Shown: one piece after another, positions 29,606 to 37,454 of the stretch
Position numbering within the stretch: the stretch's first letter is position 1
Layout of the letters: the number at the start of each line of letters is the position of its first letter
Made by a program: the position numbers and the translations under genes
Assembly (NCBI RefSeq): GCF_002909255.1
Contig: NZ_PIOB01000003.1
Location: forward strand, 372,001-436,000
Origin: Arenibacter hampyeongensis
GTDB lineage: Bacteria; Bacteroidota; Bacteroidia; Flavobacteriales; Flavobacteriaceae
Direction: 5' to 3'
Length of the DNA: 64,000 nucleotides
Notes under the pieces: model-generated
The model's input: only the letters and a program-made list of their open reading frames with translations
What the model was told of the DNA's origin: nothing
The model's database searches: none

Positions 29606-29641
29606 TCGGTACCCACGAATTGGGAATAAAATAAAACGACC

Positions 29642-30937
29642 ATGAATAAACTAATTTTTATACTTACCTTCTTAATTCTACAAAGTTGTGCCACTAAAAA
29701 CAGTAAGCAAACTGTAATTAAACCTAGAATTCTTATCAGTACCGATATAGGTGGCACAGATCCGGATGACAATCAATCCATGATTCATTTTTTAATGTAT
29801 AGCGACCTATTTGAAACCGAAGGATTGGTATCTTCTCCCTCTTATGGTTTTGGAACTAAACAAAATATCCTTGATATGATCGCTTTGTATGAAAAGGATC
29901 TGCCCAAGTTAAAAAAGCATAGTGCGGAATTTCCATTGGCAGATTCGTTACGGGCTGTCACCAAGCAAGGAAGAAAAGGTGCTGCTCCCTATAAGGGCTA
30001 CGACTCTTCTTCCGAAGGCTCGGATTGGATCGTGACATGTGCTAAAAAAGATAGCAATAGGCCTCTTTGGGTTCTCGTATGGGGAGGTCTTGATGATCTG
30101 GCCCAGGCTTTACATGACGCTCCTGAAATTCAGAATGTGATTAAAGTGTATTGGATCGGGGGTCCCAATAAAAAATGGAGCACAAATAGCTATGCATATA
30201 TTGCAGAAAATTTCCCTAAGCTTTGGTTCATCGAGGCCAATGCTTCATACAGAGGTTTTTTTAGTGACAGCAATGTTCAAGATAGTTTAAAGGGCGATAA
30301 ATATTACGAAAACTACATAAGCGGGGGCGGATATTTGGGCGAAGAGTTTAAGAATTATTATAAAGGGGATATTAAAATGGGAGATACACCCTCACTTCTC
30401 TATGTAATGAACGGAGACCCTAACAATCCGCAGGCTGAGAACTGGGGAGGTAGCTTTGAAAAATTCAGTCATAGTCCAGGGTTTGTATATGAGCGAAATA
30501 CTACCCTTGCCGATACCGTTTCGGTATATTCCATTGTTGAATATCAGTTAGATGGTCCAAAAATAAGTATTCCTTCAGATTCTACTTGTTTTACAATGAC
30601 GGTACATGCAGGAGTTGGAGAACAAAAATGGCCAGGATTTTATCTTGGTGAGGGTAAATTTGCAATCAGATACGCTCCTAAAAAGTCGGAAACTTTAACT
30701 TACGGGATTGCCTCAAATATTCCTGGATTCCCGGAGCAAAAAGGTCAATTGGTCGTAAATAACCTGTGGCCGGGAAAACCTTTGGCCAAGGATTATAAGC
30801 TAGGCGCAAATTGGTATACCGATTCCTCTGACCCACAATTGTTCGATAATGAATGGCAAGGTGCCAAGACAGTGCTAAAATGGCGCAGCCATGTTTTAAT
30901 GGATTGGGCCAAACGCTGGAACTGGTTAAAAGAGTAA
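29642..30937 (+). CDS. DUF1593 nucleoside-hydrolase-like lipoprotein
   Basis: 431 residues with a lipobox at Cys16 (LILQSC). It shows the same N-terminal fold as its neighbour: STDIGGTDPDDNQSMIHF, GSDWIVTCAKKDSNRPLWVL and GGLDDLAQALHD. The C-terminal region differs from the typical Sde182 tail. It is 36 bases after the previous gene in the same direction, so the pectate lyase and both DUF1593 genes are probably one transcript. Hydrolysis of a glycosidic or N-glycosidic bond is likely from the fold, but the substrate is unknown. Confidence 0.82.
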   Translation: MNKLIFILTFLILQSCATKNSKQTVIKPRILISTDIGGTDPDDNQSMIHFLMYSDLFETEGLVSSPSYGFGTKQNILDMIALYEKDLPKLKKHSAEFPLADSLRAVTKQGRKGAAPYKGYDSSSEGSDWIVTCAKKDSNRPLWVLVWGGLDDLAQALHDAPEIQNVIKVYWIGGPNKKWSTNSYAYIAENFPKLWFIEANASYRGFFSDSNVQDSLKGDKYYENYISGGGYLGEEFKNYYKGDIKMGDTPSLLYVMNGDPNNPQAENWGGSFEKFSHSPGFVYERNTTLADTVSVYSIVEYQLDGPKISIPSDSTCFTMTVHAGVGEQKWPGFYLGEGKFAIRYAPKKSETLTYGIASNIPGFPEQKGQLVVNNLWPGKPLAKDYKLGANWYTDSSDPQLFDNEWQGAKTVLKWRSHVLMDWAKRWNWLKE

Positions 30938-31093
30938 TGAAAGGTATCACTTATGAATTCAAAAAATGCCCAGACTCAACTGATCATATATAAAAGCTAC
31001 ACTACTATGGTAGTTTTAAGTATTCATTGAAAAGTCCGGAATTTTATAATCTATCTTTCGGGAAATCCTAAAAATATTGAGTTATTTCATTAT

Positions 31094-31175
31094 TTGGGCG
31101 TTCCCTCCTAGGTCGGTCGGGCCCTTGGCTATAACCCTGGCGTTGCTGCGGGGATGCCGCCGCGGTCCCTAACGC
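31094..31175. repeat. GC-rich structured intergenic element
   Basis: An 82-base GC-rich island in AT-rich surroundings. It starts TTGGGCGTTCCC and ends GGTCCCTAACGC, so GCGTT at one end pairs with AACGC at the other; GGGGATGCCGCCGCGG lies inside. I recall a similar TTGGGCGTTCCC...CCCTAACGC layout between genes in many flavobacterial genomes, so it is probably a dispersed structured repeat or non-coding RNA. It lies just outside the tRNA-site insertion. The rest of 30938-31232 holds nothing I can name. Confidence 0.5.
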
Positions 31176-31201
31176 ACTATAAATGTTCTCCTTTATAAAC
31201 C

Positions 31202-31229
31202 AAAAAAGGCCTCCAATTTCTTGGAAGCC
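31202..31229 (-). terminator. Intrinsic terminator downstream of the tRNA 3' end (left copy)
   Basis: On the minus strand GGCTTCCAA, loop GAAA, TTGGAGGCC is followed by six T (plus-strand A at 31202-31207). It sits directly 3' of the tRNA half and would have ended transcription of the original tRNA. Confidence 0.7.
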
Positions 31230-31232
31230 TTG

Positions 31233-31286
31233 TCTTTGTTACTGTGGGCCCTACTGGGTTCGAACCAGTGACCCCCTGCTTGTAAG
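31233..31286 (-). other. attL: 3' half of a tRNA gene (probably tRNA-Val, UAC)
   Basis: On the minus strand this reads CTTACAA (anticodon loop, consistent with UAC), GCAGG, the variable loop, a T-arm ACTGG-TTCGAAC-CCAGT and acceptor strand AGGGCCC plus A. The 54 bases are identical to 44581-44634. The 5' half of the tRNA is not next to it, so this is an attachment-site remnant created by integration, not a working tRNA gene. The tRNA identity rests on the anticodon loop only. Confidence 0.85.
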
Positions 31287-31401
31287 ACGATTAAAATTGC
31301 ATTTCATTTAGTGCTTTTAACTTTCATTTAGCTTGATTATCAGTTAGTTATAATTTGTAATTTTATATCGGTCGTTATTAAATATGGTTCTAAAATCCTA
31401 T

Positions 31402-31423
31402 TTGTTGTACCTATGTTGTACCC
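31402..31423. promoter_or_regulatory. Candidate integrase arm-binding sites, left end of element 1
   Basis: Two direct copies of TGTTGTACC lie within 22 bases. The identical 22 bases recur at 44520-44541 near the right end. They sit 16 bases upstream of the integrase start and inside the tRNA repeats, as arm-type sites of tyrosine integrases do. Confidence 0.6.
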
Positions 31424-31438
31424 ATTAAACTAAATGCT

Positions 31439-32647
31439 ATGTCCAGTATCAAGATTGTTTTGAGAAAAAAAGGCCTTTCCGATGGCACATATCCCGTCTG
31501 TCTCCGCTTAATTAAAGATAGAAAAACAAAATATTTCAACACCATTTTTAAAAGCTCTGAAAGGGAATGGGATGCCCATGCAGGTTGTTTTAATAAAAAC
31601 AATACCAACTACATTCAAAACAACAGGCTTTTGTTGAAGATAAAAGCACGTGCACTAAAAATCTATGCTGATCTAGAATTTGAAAGGGATTTTTTTAACC
31701 TGGATGATTTTGGTCAGCGCTTCCGGGTGGAGAGTAATCCTGTAAACGATGCAGTTTTTTCTTTTTGGGAAGAAATAGTTGCTGAATTGAAACTCGCAGG
31801 AAGAATGGGAAATGCCACCATGTATGAAGAGACCATGAAATCGGTCAAAAACTTTTGCGGACATAGAAAAATAAAGTTTCAAGACATTACCAATACCTTT
31901 TTGAATAAATATGAGGCATGGCTAAGATCCAGGGGCGGAACGGATGGAGGAATCAGCATTAAGCAACGCACATTAAGAGCATTGTACAATAAGGCTATTG
32001 AACGTAACATCATAAAGGACATTGACCATCCTTTCAAGACCTATAAGATATCAAAGCTAAAAGGTCAGGGTATTAAAAAGGCGTTGGACTTTGATCAGGT
32101 AACCAAAATCATCAACTTCAATATATCCAAATTTCCCCACCTAGCAGATGCCAGAAATTATTTTATATTCAGCTTTTATACAAGGGGGATGAATTATACC
32201 GATATGATGGTACTTAAATGGCAAGATGTCGATGCAAAAACGATTTCTTACATTCGAAACAAAACCAAGGGTAGGTTTGTTATAACCATACTTCCACCGG
32301 TACGTGAAATTTTAAACTATTACGAGCAACATTCGTTGCCCACTAAATATGTGTTTCCCATCCTATTACAGGACGGTCTCACTCCTGCCCAAATCAATCA
32401 TCGCAAAAAGAAGACCTTGGCCAAATATAACCGGGACCTAAAGGAAATAGCTGGTATATGCGGCATAAAAAAATCGTTGTCCAGTTATGTGGCCCGACAT
32501 AGTTTTGCCAATTGTTTAAAACAAAAAGGTGTTGCGACGGATGTTATCGGCGAATCTTTGGGGCATAAAGATTTGACCACGACCCAAGTGTACTTAAAGG
32601 AGCTAGGAAGCAATGTCTTGGATAAAGCTGTCGAACTTCTGCTATAA
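31439..32647 (+). CDS. int: Tyrosine integrase of element 1
   Basis: 402 residues, the Bacteroidetes integrase layout: N-terminal arm-binding domain (1-90; KIVLRKKGLSDGTYPVCLRL), SAM-like core-binding domain (about 105-200) and catalytic domain. Catalytic residues visible are Arg in FYTRGMNYTDM, His-Arg region YVARHSFAN, His in LGHKDLTTTQVYL and the terminal Tyr of that motif. It lies 150 bases inside attL and reads inward. It should catalyse integration at and excision from the tRNA gene. Confidence 0.93.
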   Translation: MSSIKIVLRKKGLSDGTYPVCLRLIKDRKTKYFNTIFKSSEREWDAHAGCFNKNNTNYIQNNRLLLKIKARALKIYADLEFERDFFNLDDFGQRFRVESNPVNDAVFSFWEEIVAELKLAGRMGNATMYEETMKSVKNFCGHRKIKFQDITNTFLNKYEAWLRSRGGTDGGISIKQRTLRALYNKAIERNIIKDIDHPFKTYKISKLKGQGIKKALDFDQVTKIINFNISKFPHLADARNYFIFSFYTRGMNYTDMMVLKWQDVDAKTISYIRNKTKGRFVITILPPVREILNYYEQHSLPTKYVFPILLQDGLTPAQINHRKKKTLAKYNRDLKEIAGICGIKKSLSSYVARHSFANCLKQKGVATDVIGESLGHKDLTTTQVYLKELGSNVLDKAVELLL

Positions 32648-32767
32648 GCACTTATGGTTGACCCTTCCTTTAAAATTTGAGGTAATTAAAGCGAAAAATC
32701 AATATGGTACCACGTTCTCCTGACAATTTCAGTTTTTATATAAGCATTATTATGTTCAATGTCCCAA

Positions 32768-33160
32768 TTATATTGATTTTTGGGAAGAGTCCATATAATC
32801 CTGCCAGATTACCAGAATATATTTATCCTTTCCATTATGCCTTTTATTCAAAAAACCATACTCGTAAACAAAGAGGTAGACATCGCCCTTTTGGTTCTTC
32901 CAATAATGGGTGAAAAATTGGGGGTCAAATCCCTCCAGGATCAATTCAGATTTTCTTATGGTAGTAATCCCCGACCTATTATATTTCTTGAGTAGTTTTC
33001 TGTTTATTTTCAATTGCCTATCCACCCTAATATAAAAAGTTTCGGTTTCCTGACGTTGTTCATATTGGTCTATAGATCTGCATTTTGGAGAACAAAATAT
33101 CTTGTCAGATCTTCCTTTTACCACTATACCACATACGGGACACGTTCTATCATTATTCAT
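32768..33160 (-). CDS. Small zinc-ribbon protein, function unknown
   Basis: 130 residues. Cys7-x2-Cys10 and Cys23-x3-Cys27 (TCPVCG and FCSPKCR) form a probable zinc ribbon. The rest is charged, with a C-terminal aromatic-rich region (YLFVYEYGFL). I do not recognise a named family, although similar zinc-ribbon proteins occur near flavobacterial mobile genes in my memory. It is divergent from the recombinase at 33225, with about 65 bases between, and might regulate it; that is speculation. Confidence 0.65.
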   Translation of the reverse strand: MNNDRTCPVCGIVVKGRSDKIFCSPKCRSIDQYEQRQETETFYIRVDRQLKINRKLLKKYNRSGITTIRKSELILEGFDPQFFTHYWKNQKGDVYLFVYEYGFLNKRHNGKDKYILVIWQDYMDSSQKSI

Positions 33161-33224
33161 TTGTAAACGTATATTATAGGTATAATATACCGTTTAAAAT
33201 CGAATTCTTCACTAAACTTGTTAT

Positions 33225-34352
33225 ATGAATCCGGTTAAATCCATAACGCTTTACCATTTGATGATCAGGAATGAAAAAATGATCGGCATTAAATTTTTGC
33301 CGGACAAGCTCATACAAGGACTGGTCAGGGGCCTTCCTGATCCAAAATGGAGCAAGGAACATAATATGGCCTATATCCCCAATACCAAGAACAATCTCGG
33401 TATAATTTTCAATACTTTTAAAGGAATCGTATGGATCAATTATAATAGGTTTTTGTCGAATAAACCTATAAACACCCATAATGATGCCGTAGATGTCGAG
33501 TGGTTCAGGAAAAGAAACCCTATACCGCAATACAGACTATGTCCTGAAGAATATCTATTGAAACTGGAACTTAAAAGGTACGCCAATAGTACTGTTCGGA
33601 CCTACGTTTCCTTTTTCGAAATGTTCATAAATCATTACAAGGACAAAGAACTAAATGCAATAAACGAAAGTGATATAAGGGCATTCCTTCAAAAACTTGT
33701 CCATAGGAATGTTTCCAATTCCTATCTCAATCAATGTATAAACGCTATTAAATTTTACTATGAGGTTGTTTTAGGTATGCCCAATCGTTTTTATGAGATA
33801 GAGCGTCCAAGAAAAGAATATAAACTGCCTACCATTATTTCTAAGGAAGAAGTGCTGTCCATAATTGGCAGTGCCAATAATATAAAACATAAGTGTATCA
33901 TTGAATTATTGTACAGTTCAGGTCTCCGTCGCAGCGAATTGTTAAACCTAAAACTGGAAGATGTAGACAGTAAACGTATGTTGATCAGAGTACAGGGTTC
34001 GAAAGGCAATAAAGACCGACATACCCTTTTATCACAGACTGTTCTGGAAGATCTGCGTTTATATTTTAGGGAATGGAAGCCTCGCGAATATTTGTTCGAA
34101 GGCCAGAGAGGCGGTAGGTACAGTGCTCAAAGTGTACTTAAAATTGTTAAAGAGGCAGCATTAAAAGCTAAAATAAAACAATCCGTGACCCCACATGTTT
34201 TACGACATAGTTTCGCCACCCATCTATTGGAGTCTGGGGTAGATCTCAGACAAATACAAGTGCTGTTGGGACATGGATCCAGCAAGACGACGGAAATATA
34301 TACCCATGTAGCCACAAATACTTTTAAAAATATAAAAAATCCACTAGATTAG
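33225..34352 (+). CDS. XerC/D-like tyrosine recombinase beside the cassette array
   Basis: 375 residues. The N-terminal ~95 residues are unusual (IKFLPDKLIQGLVRGL, PKWSKEHNMAYIP), resembling N-terminal extensions of some Bacteroidetes integrases. A SAM-like domain (about 105-190) follows, then the catalytic domain with Arg in LLYSSGLRRSELLNL, HVLRHSFATHLLESG, LLGHGSSKTTEIYTHV and a C-terminus IKNPLD. The ending echoes the SPLD end of integron integrases, but the extra IntI-specific patch is absent. Only 47 bases after its stop the first cassette-like boundary (34400) begins, so it is the obvious candidate to move the cassettes. Confidence 0.88.
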   Translation: MNPVKSITLYHLMIRNEKMIGIKFLPDKLIQGLVRGLPDPKWSKEHNMAYIPNTKNNLGIIFNTFKGIVWINYNRFLSNKPINTHNDAVDVEWFRKRNPIPQYRLCPEEYLLKLELKRYANSTVRTYVSFFEMFINHYKDKELNAINESDIRAFLQKLVHRNVSNSYLNQCINAIKFYYEVVLGMPNRFYEIERPRKEYKLPTIISKEEVLSIIGSANNIKHKCIIELLYSSGLRRSELLNLKLEDVDSKRMLIRVQGSKGNKDRHTLLSQTVLEDLRLYFREWKPREYLFEGQRGGRYSAQSVLKIVKEAALKAKIKQSVTPHVLRHSFATHLLESGVDLRQIQVLLGHGSSKTTEIYTHVATNTFKNIKNPLD

Positions 34353-34428
34353 TGGTGTAGACAAAATAGGAATATACACACTAGTGACTATATACAATTG
34401 TTGTAAAACATTTTAGCCCAAATAGAGG

Positions 34429-34566
34429 ATGGAAAATACAGATGGACCCAGAATGAGTAGAATCGAAAGATTAAAGTTGCAGGCGTTTAAGAATTTTATG
34501 GCGAAGAAGAAATTGGCGAAACCCGAAATTGATTCGTTAAATCCTAAAGAGCGCAATGAATATTAA
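34429..34566 (+). CDS. Small basic protein, 45 residues, unknown
   Basis: The ATG lies 20 bases inside the first cassette boundary and the frame codes a 45-residue, Lys/Arg-rich peptide (SRIERLKLQAFKNFMAKKKL). Its end overlaps the start of the next gene by 11 bases, which suggests translational coupling. A GAGG sequence directly precedes the ATG, too close for a normal ribosome site. No family recognised; it could be a short antitoxin-like or leader peptide. Confidence 0.4.
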   Translation: MENTDGPRMSRIERLKLQAFKNFMAKKKLAKPEIDSLNPKERNEY

Positions 34567-35260
34567 AAGTTGGTTTAGCGACTTTAAGTATAATCGAAAT
34601 CATGACCGAAACGCTAAACGGTTGAATTCCGAGTTGGAAAAAAGATACTACAAACCAAAGAGTAGTGATTTAATTAAAATACTGTCCGAAATAGAAGATA
34701 AAGCAGGTTTAAGCGCTTACGATATTATTCCTTTTTTAATAAAAATAAAACTAATGGCCCCTAAAGGATCAATGATTGAAGAAGGTAGTGGTGGGTCAAT
34801 AACTGACCGACATAGAAATGATGAATTATTTAAGGAGCTCGAGCAACTTGAATTTATACGGATAATAGAGAACAAGCTGTTTTCTAAATTACAAGGACAA
34901 AGATATAAGACACCTGCCAAAGAATGTGTCTTAAAAGTTAAGTTATTACCTAAAGGGGTTGATTATTTAATTGAACATCGGAAAAAAGAAAAAGACCACT
35001 TTTATCAAAAGTTAACAATAATACTTTTGACATTAGCATCAGTAATATCATTATCCCAAGCGAGTATTGGAGTATTAGAATATCTTGGGAGGGACAATGC
35101 CATATACAAAATAGACATAATTAATAAAGATAGCGTAACAAATCCAGTAGAAAAGAATAATATAACAGATGACAAAGAATACAATATCAGAAGTAGAGAT
35201 ACCAATGTAAAAGAAAGTACACCAAAACCATTCTCTGAACCTGTTAAAAGCGGAAGATAA
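34556..35260 (+). CDS. Membrane-anchored cassette protein, unknown
   Basis: 234 residues. The first 150 are charged and probably cytoplasmic (SDLIKILSEIEDKAGLSAYD). One membrane helix lies at about 152-175 (LTIILLTLASVISLSQASIG), and a polar tail follows. AT-rich and unlike the backbone genes of the element. No motif I can name. It is the first sizeable gene after the recombinase, in the position of highest expected expression if the array is read from an upstream promoter. Confidence 0.65.
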   Translation: MNIKSWFSDFKYNRNHDRNAKRLNSELEKRYYKPKSSDLIKILSEIEDKAGLSAYDIIPFLIKIKLMAPKGSMIEEGSGGSITDRHRNDELFKELEQLEFIRIIENKLFSKLQGQRYKTPAKECVLKVKLLPKGVDYLIEHRKKEKDHFYQKLTIILLTLASVISLSQASIGVLEYLGRDNAIYKIDIINKDSVTNPVEKNNITDDKEYNIRSRDTNVKESTPKPFSEPVKSGR

Positions 35261-35392
35261 TTTTTTTAATATATAAAAAAACCAGTCGTATATAGAAACG
35301 AAAATGAAATACATTATTAAATACAACAATGTTTCTTTATGGGAATCTCTTAAACGACCAAACATGGTAAATAATAATTAAAATTAAGCACT

Positions 35393-35656
35393 ATGAGCAT
35401 CAGGATTCAAAACAACTATGACGCATTTAAAGCAGACTTCAAAAAAGACACAGGTCTAGATTATTCTAAAGACACTATATCTGAATATCTTCAATATATA
35501 AATTTTAGACAGACCGACCAACAATCACAAATGAACCTACATCAAATTAACCAGCTAAATCAACTGCCTGACACAATCAGATTGAGAATTGCGGAAATGA
35601 TAACATCACACGAAACTATTAAAGAACTTTTGAGGAAGCTCGACAATCGGAGATAA
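35393..35656 (+). CDS. Small helical protein, unknown
   Basis: 87 residues, mostly helical and Gln/Asn-rich (FRQTDQQSQMNLHQINQLNQ), with no signal or membrane segment. It shares the first cassette unit with the membrane-anchored protein 133 bases upstream and may be co-transcribed. No family recognised. Confidence 0.5.
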   Translation: MSIRIQNNYDAFKADFKKDTGLDYSKDTISEYLQYINFRQTDQQSQMNLHQINQLNQLPDTIRLRIAEMITSHETIKELLRKLDNRR

Positions 35657-35780
35657 CTCCAAGTAAAATTTTTTCGACAGTTTCAATAGACTCACCTACC
35701 ATTAAAGAACGTACCTGACTATGTTTTGGGTGTTGTGTTGATAAATCTGTGGATTCCAATGATTGTGTGTTTCCCGACAT
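35619..35780 (-). CDS. Possible 53-residue protein with MSG leader
   Basis: A minus-strand frame starting MSGNTQSLESTDLS, 53 residues, overlapping the end of the preceding plus-strand gene by 38 bases. Its start region (plus-strand CCCGACATAAAAAAACGTTTTA) is nearly the same as that of the 66-residue gene at 35825-36025, so both seem to use a shared leader. Coding status is uncertain. Confidence 0.3.
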   Translation of the reverse strand: MSGNTQSLESTDLSTQHPKHSQVRSLMVGESIETVEKILLGVISDCRASSKVL

Positions 35781-35824
35781 AAAAAAACGTTTTAAAGATT
35801 AATAATTAATAAAAATAGATATCT

Positions 35825-36025
35825 CTAGTCTTTGTAAAGAGAACTCATTGTTGTCTCCTTCGGAAGTCCTAAAAGATCGAAATTGATTTCAATGCACCAT
35901 CCCTTTTCTTCTATAAACATAAATTTAAACGTTTCTTTTGGATGCTTATCAATACTTGATTTAAGGCTTGACCATGAATCGTTTATTTCGTCTATAACGC
36001 TTGATAATTTGCTTTCCCCCGACAT
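35825..36025 (-). CDS. Small acidic protein, 66 residues, unknown
   Basis: A minus-strand gene beginning MSGESKLSSVIDEINDSW, with an aromatic middle (FKFMFIEEKGWCIEINFDLL). It points against the array direction and its start lies 11 bases from the unit's terminal inverted repeat, so its leader is inside the putative recombination site. Single reversed genes are also known from integron cassettes, where toxin-antitoxin pairs carry their own promoters. No family recognised. Confidence 0.45.
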   Translation of the reverse strand: MSGESKLSSVIDEINDSWSSLKSSIDKHPKETFKFMFIEEKGWCIEINFDLLGLPKETTMSSLYKD

Positions 36026-36035
36026 AATAAAAACG

Positions 36036-36133
36036 TTTTACAACACCGTATAAAAATAATGCGCTACGATGTCCGTTACGAACAGTGTCTTTTTTAACTT
36101 GGCGCACTATTCTTATACCAATTCGTTGTAGCC
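36036..36133. repeat. attC-like palindromic site a
   Basis: It begins ACAACACCG and ends CGTTGTAG. Arms TATAAAAATAATGCGC and GCGCACTATTCTTATA are complementary at 14 of 16 positions, with a central AT-rich spacer. The 5' block TACAACACCGTATA is shared exactly with site b. Nested outer and inner arms around a variable middle are the architecture of a folded cassette recombination site. Confidence 0.6.
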
Positions 36134-36144
36134 AATTTGAGAAA

Positions 36145-36498
36145 ATGAAGAACTTTCGACTAACTTTAATTACTGAAAACCAAAATTCTCTTGAAAAAGG
36201 GAAAAAGTTTGCGGATTTGATATGCGAAACTCTGAATTGTGAAAACGGATTTGAAATCTCAAAATATGAGAAACTGAAAAACTCATACCGAATTGAAATT
36301 ATTGGAAAAATGGCTAACCAAAATAATTCGATTTCAGAATCGATTGAATTGACTGACAGAATTTGTTCGCCTTGGATTCTAAATTTTGACCGAATAGAAA
36401 ACGAGGTAGAACTGATATTTAATAAATCGGAATTAACCAACTATCGGAATGAAAATTTCAATACGCTGAATTGGGCAAATTTCGGAATAGAAAAATAA
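36145..36498 (+). CDS. Cassette-borne protein, 117 residues, unknown
   Basis: The likely start is the ATG at 36145 (MKNFRLTLITENQNSLEKG), 12 bases after the cassette boundary. An upstream in-frame ATG at 36085 would put the start inside the palindromic site. The product is a small cytoplasmic alpha-beta-like protein with no recognised motif. It is the only gene of its cassette, bounded by GTTGTAGCC and GGCTACAAC, and its stop is 8 bases before the distal repeat, the usual cassette packing. Confidence 0.6.
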   Translation: MKNFRLTLITENQNSLEKGKKFADLICETLNCENGFEISKYEKLKNSYRIEIIGKMANQNNSISESIELTDRICSPWILNFDRIENEVELIFNKSELTNYRNENFNTLNWANFGIEK

Positions 36499-36506
36499 TA
36501 AAAACT

Positions 36507-36644
36507 GGCTACAACACCGTATATAAAAAATTGCTGGTGTTGTGCTATAACAAAGGTCGTTGCAAGTTTGCTAAGTCTGAATTTCCTTCGGAAATTCCTC
36601 GCACGCAAACCCGCAACTTTCCATATACAAACACGTTACCTGTA
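36507..36644. repeat. attC-like palindromic site b
   Basis: About 138 bases from GGCTACAAC to GTTACCTGTA. Nested arms are visible: GTTGC..GCAAC, AGTTTGC..GCAAACC and a central perfect hairpin GAATTTCC-TTC-GGAAATTC. The 5' TACAACACCGTATA block matches site a. No gene fits in it. Confidence 0.6.
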
Positions 36645-36660
36645 ATTTTGAAATTGTTAA

Positions 36661-37323
36661 TTGGAAATAACTAAATCCGACATAGTTAAGTTAATTGAAG
36701 AAAAGCAAACTGACAGCTTTACAACTCACCTTTTGAAAGTCTTTAAGTGGGATTGTCGCCCATCTGGAGAAATAAGGAATCGTGAAATCAGGGTATGGCG
36801 ACAAAACGGTTGGAATAAGATGTTCTACCCGATTTTTAAGTTTGACCTAAATAAGGAAGGACACTTAATAAATATATCCGACAGAATTAACCCTGTTGGG
36901 CGAATTATTTATGTTCTTTTCTGCGTTTTATTCTCAATTCCCTGGCTTCATTGGGTTTTTGAAGATTTTGACATATCCAATCACTGGATTCAATTTTTTG
37001 GCTGGGTAATCTTCCTTGGAATTTTCCTTTTAATAGGTTTCAAAGTCTACCGAATGGAAAAGCAAATCCAACTGGAACAGATTTATGAAATATTGGATAT
37101 TGAAACGGATAAAAAAATTGAAAAAGAATGGAGTTGGACTAAAATTCTAACTAGACTAATCATGTATCCGCTCAGTATTTTTTTAATCATTGTGAATATA
37201 CTTTTCGTTATTCCGAAAGGTCAATTTATACTTACAATAGTTAGTTTAGGACTTGTTGGGATTTATCTGTACACGGACTTAAAAATATTAATGCGAAAAA
37301 AAACTACAGGTAACAATGGCTAA
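36661..37323 (+). CDS. Cassette-borne multi-pass membrane protein, unknown
   Basis: 220 residues from a TTG start 26 bases after the cassette boundary; no ATG is available until about residue 54. Four hydrophobic segments form two pairs, at about 80-98, 110-130, 165-182 and 186-204. The last codons overlap the distal repeat (TACAGGTAAC), so gene and site are fused. No family recognised; a two-hairpin small membrane protein could be an immunity or effector protein, but nothing shows this. Confidence 0.6.
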   Translation: MEITKSDIVKLIEEKQTDSFTTHLLKVFKWDCRPSGEIRNREIRVWRQNGWNKMFYPIFKFDLNKEGHLINISDRINPVGRIIYVLFCVLFSIPWLHWVFEDFDISNHWIQFFGWVIFLGIFLLIGFKVYRMEKQIQLEQIYEILDIETDKKIEKEWSWTKILTRLIMYPLSIFLIIVNILFVIPKGQFILTIVSLGLVGIYLYTDLKILMRKKTTGNNG

Positions 37324-37441
37324 AATTCATTGCTTGCGGATTTCCTAAACGGAAATCACGCGCAAAAAGCTATCTTTAGGTTCGGCTGGATTGTCCTTCG
37401 GACGAATCACAGCAACGAACCTTAGCCTAACCGTTAGGCAC
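37305..37441. repeat. attC-like palindromic site c
   Basis: It runs from TACAGGTAAC to GTTAGGCAC. Nested arms include GGCTAA..TTAGCC, TTTAGGTTCG..CGAACCTTAG and an inner GGATTTCC..GGAAATC. At its right end GCCTAAC and GTTAGGC stand one base apart; both fit the integron consensus RYYYAAC and GTTRRRY exactly. Confidence 0.6.
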
Positions 37442-37454
37442 AAGCTGGTACGTT

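Larger units (their letters stand above)
34400..37441. repeat. Integron-like gene-cassette array
   Basis: Three units each carry complementary ends. Unit a: GTTGTAAAAC at 34400-34409 and GTTTTACAAC at 36036-36045 (10/10). Unit b: GTTGTAGCC at 36125-36133 and GGCTACAAC at 36507-36515 (9/9). Unit c: GTTACCTGTA at 36635-36644 and TACAGGTAAC at 37305-37314 (10/10). A fourth start, GTTAGGCAC, is at 37433. Large imperfect palindromes lie between units. This is the layout expected when each cassette carries its own recombination site at the 3' end. The cores depart from the integron consensus GTTRRRY, so the relation is by topology. Confidence 0.6.

Noticed and set aside
26987-30937. Assigning the whole locus to pectin
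   Set aside because: A single PL10 lyase and DUF1593 genes are outweighed by four sulfatases and a rhamnosidase remnant; substrate left open.
1-31000. Naming ulvan or carrageenan as the definite substrate
   Set aside because: The rhamnosidase-sulfatase remnant and the DgoK/aldolase pair point to different polysaccharides; no polysaccharide lyase or hydrolase specific to either is in the window.
31233-31286. tRNA gene
   Set aside because: Only the 3' half is present; the 5' half is missing on both sides, so it is an attachment-site remnant.
33174-33530. Minus-strand coding frame
   Set aside because: It is the antisense shadow of the recombinase gene and lacks any start context or motif.
34400-37441. 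CRISPR array
   Set aside because: Repeats are long, few and imperfectly palindromic, with genes between them; no short regular repeats or cas genes are seen.
34400-37441. Canonical class 1-type integron
   Set aside because: The recombinase lacks the IntI-specific segment and most core sites do not fit GTTRRRY; described as integron-like only.
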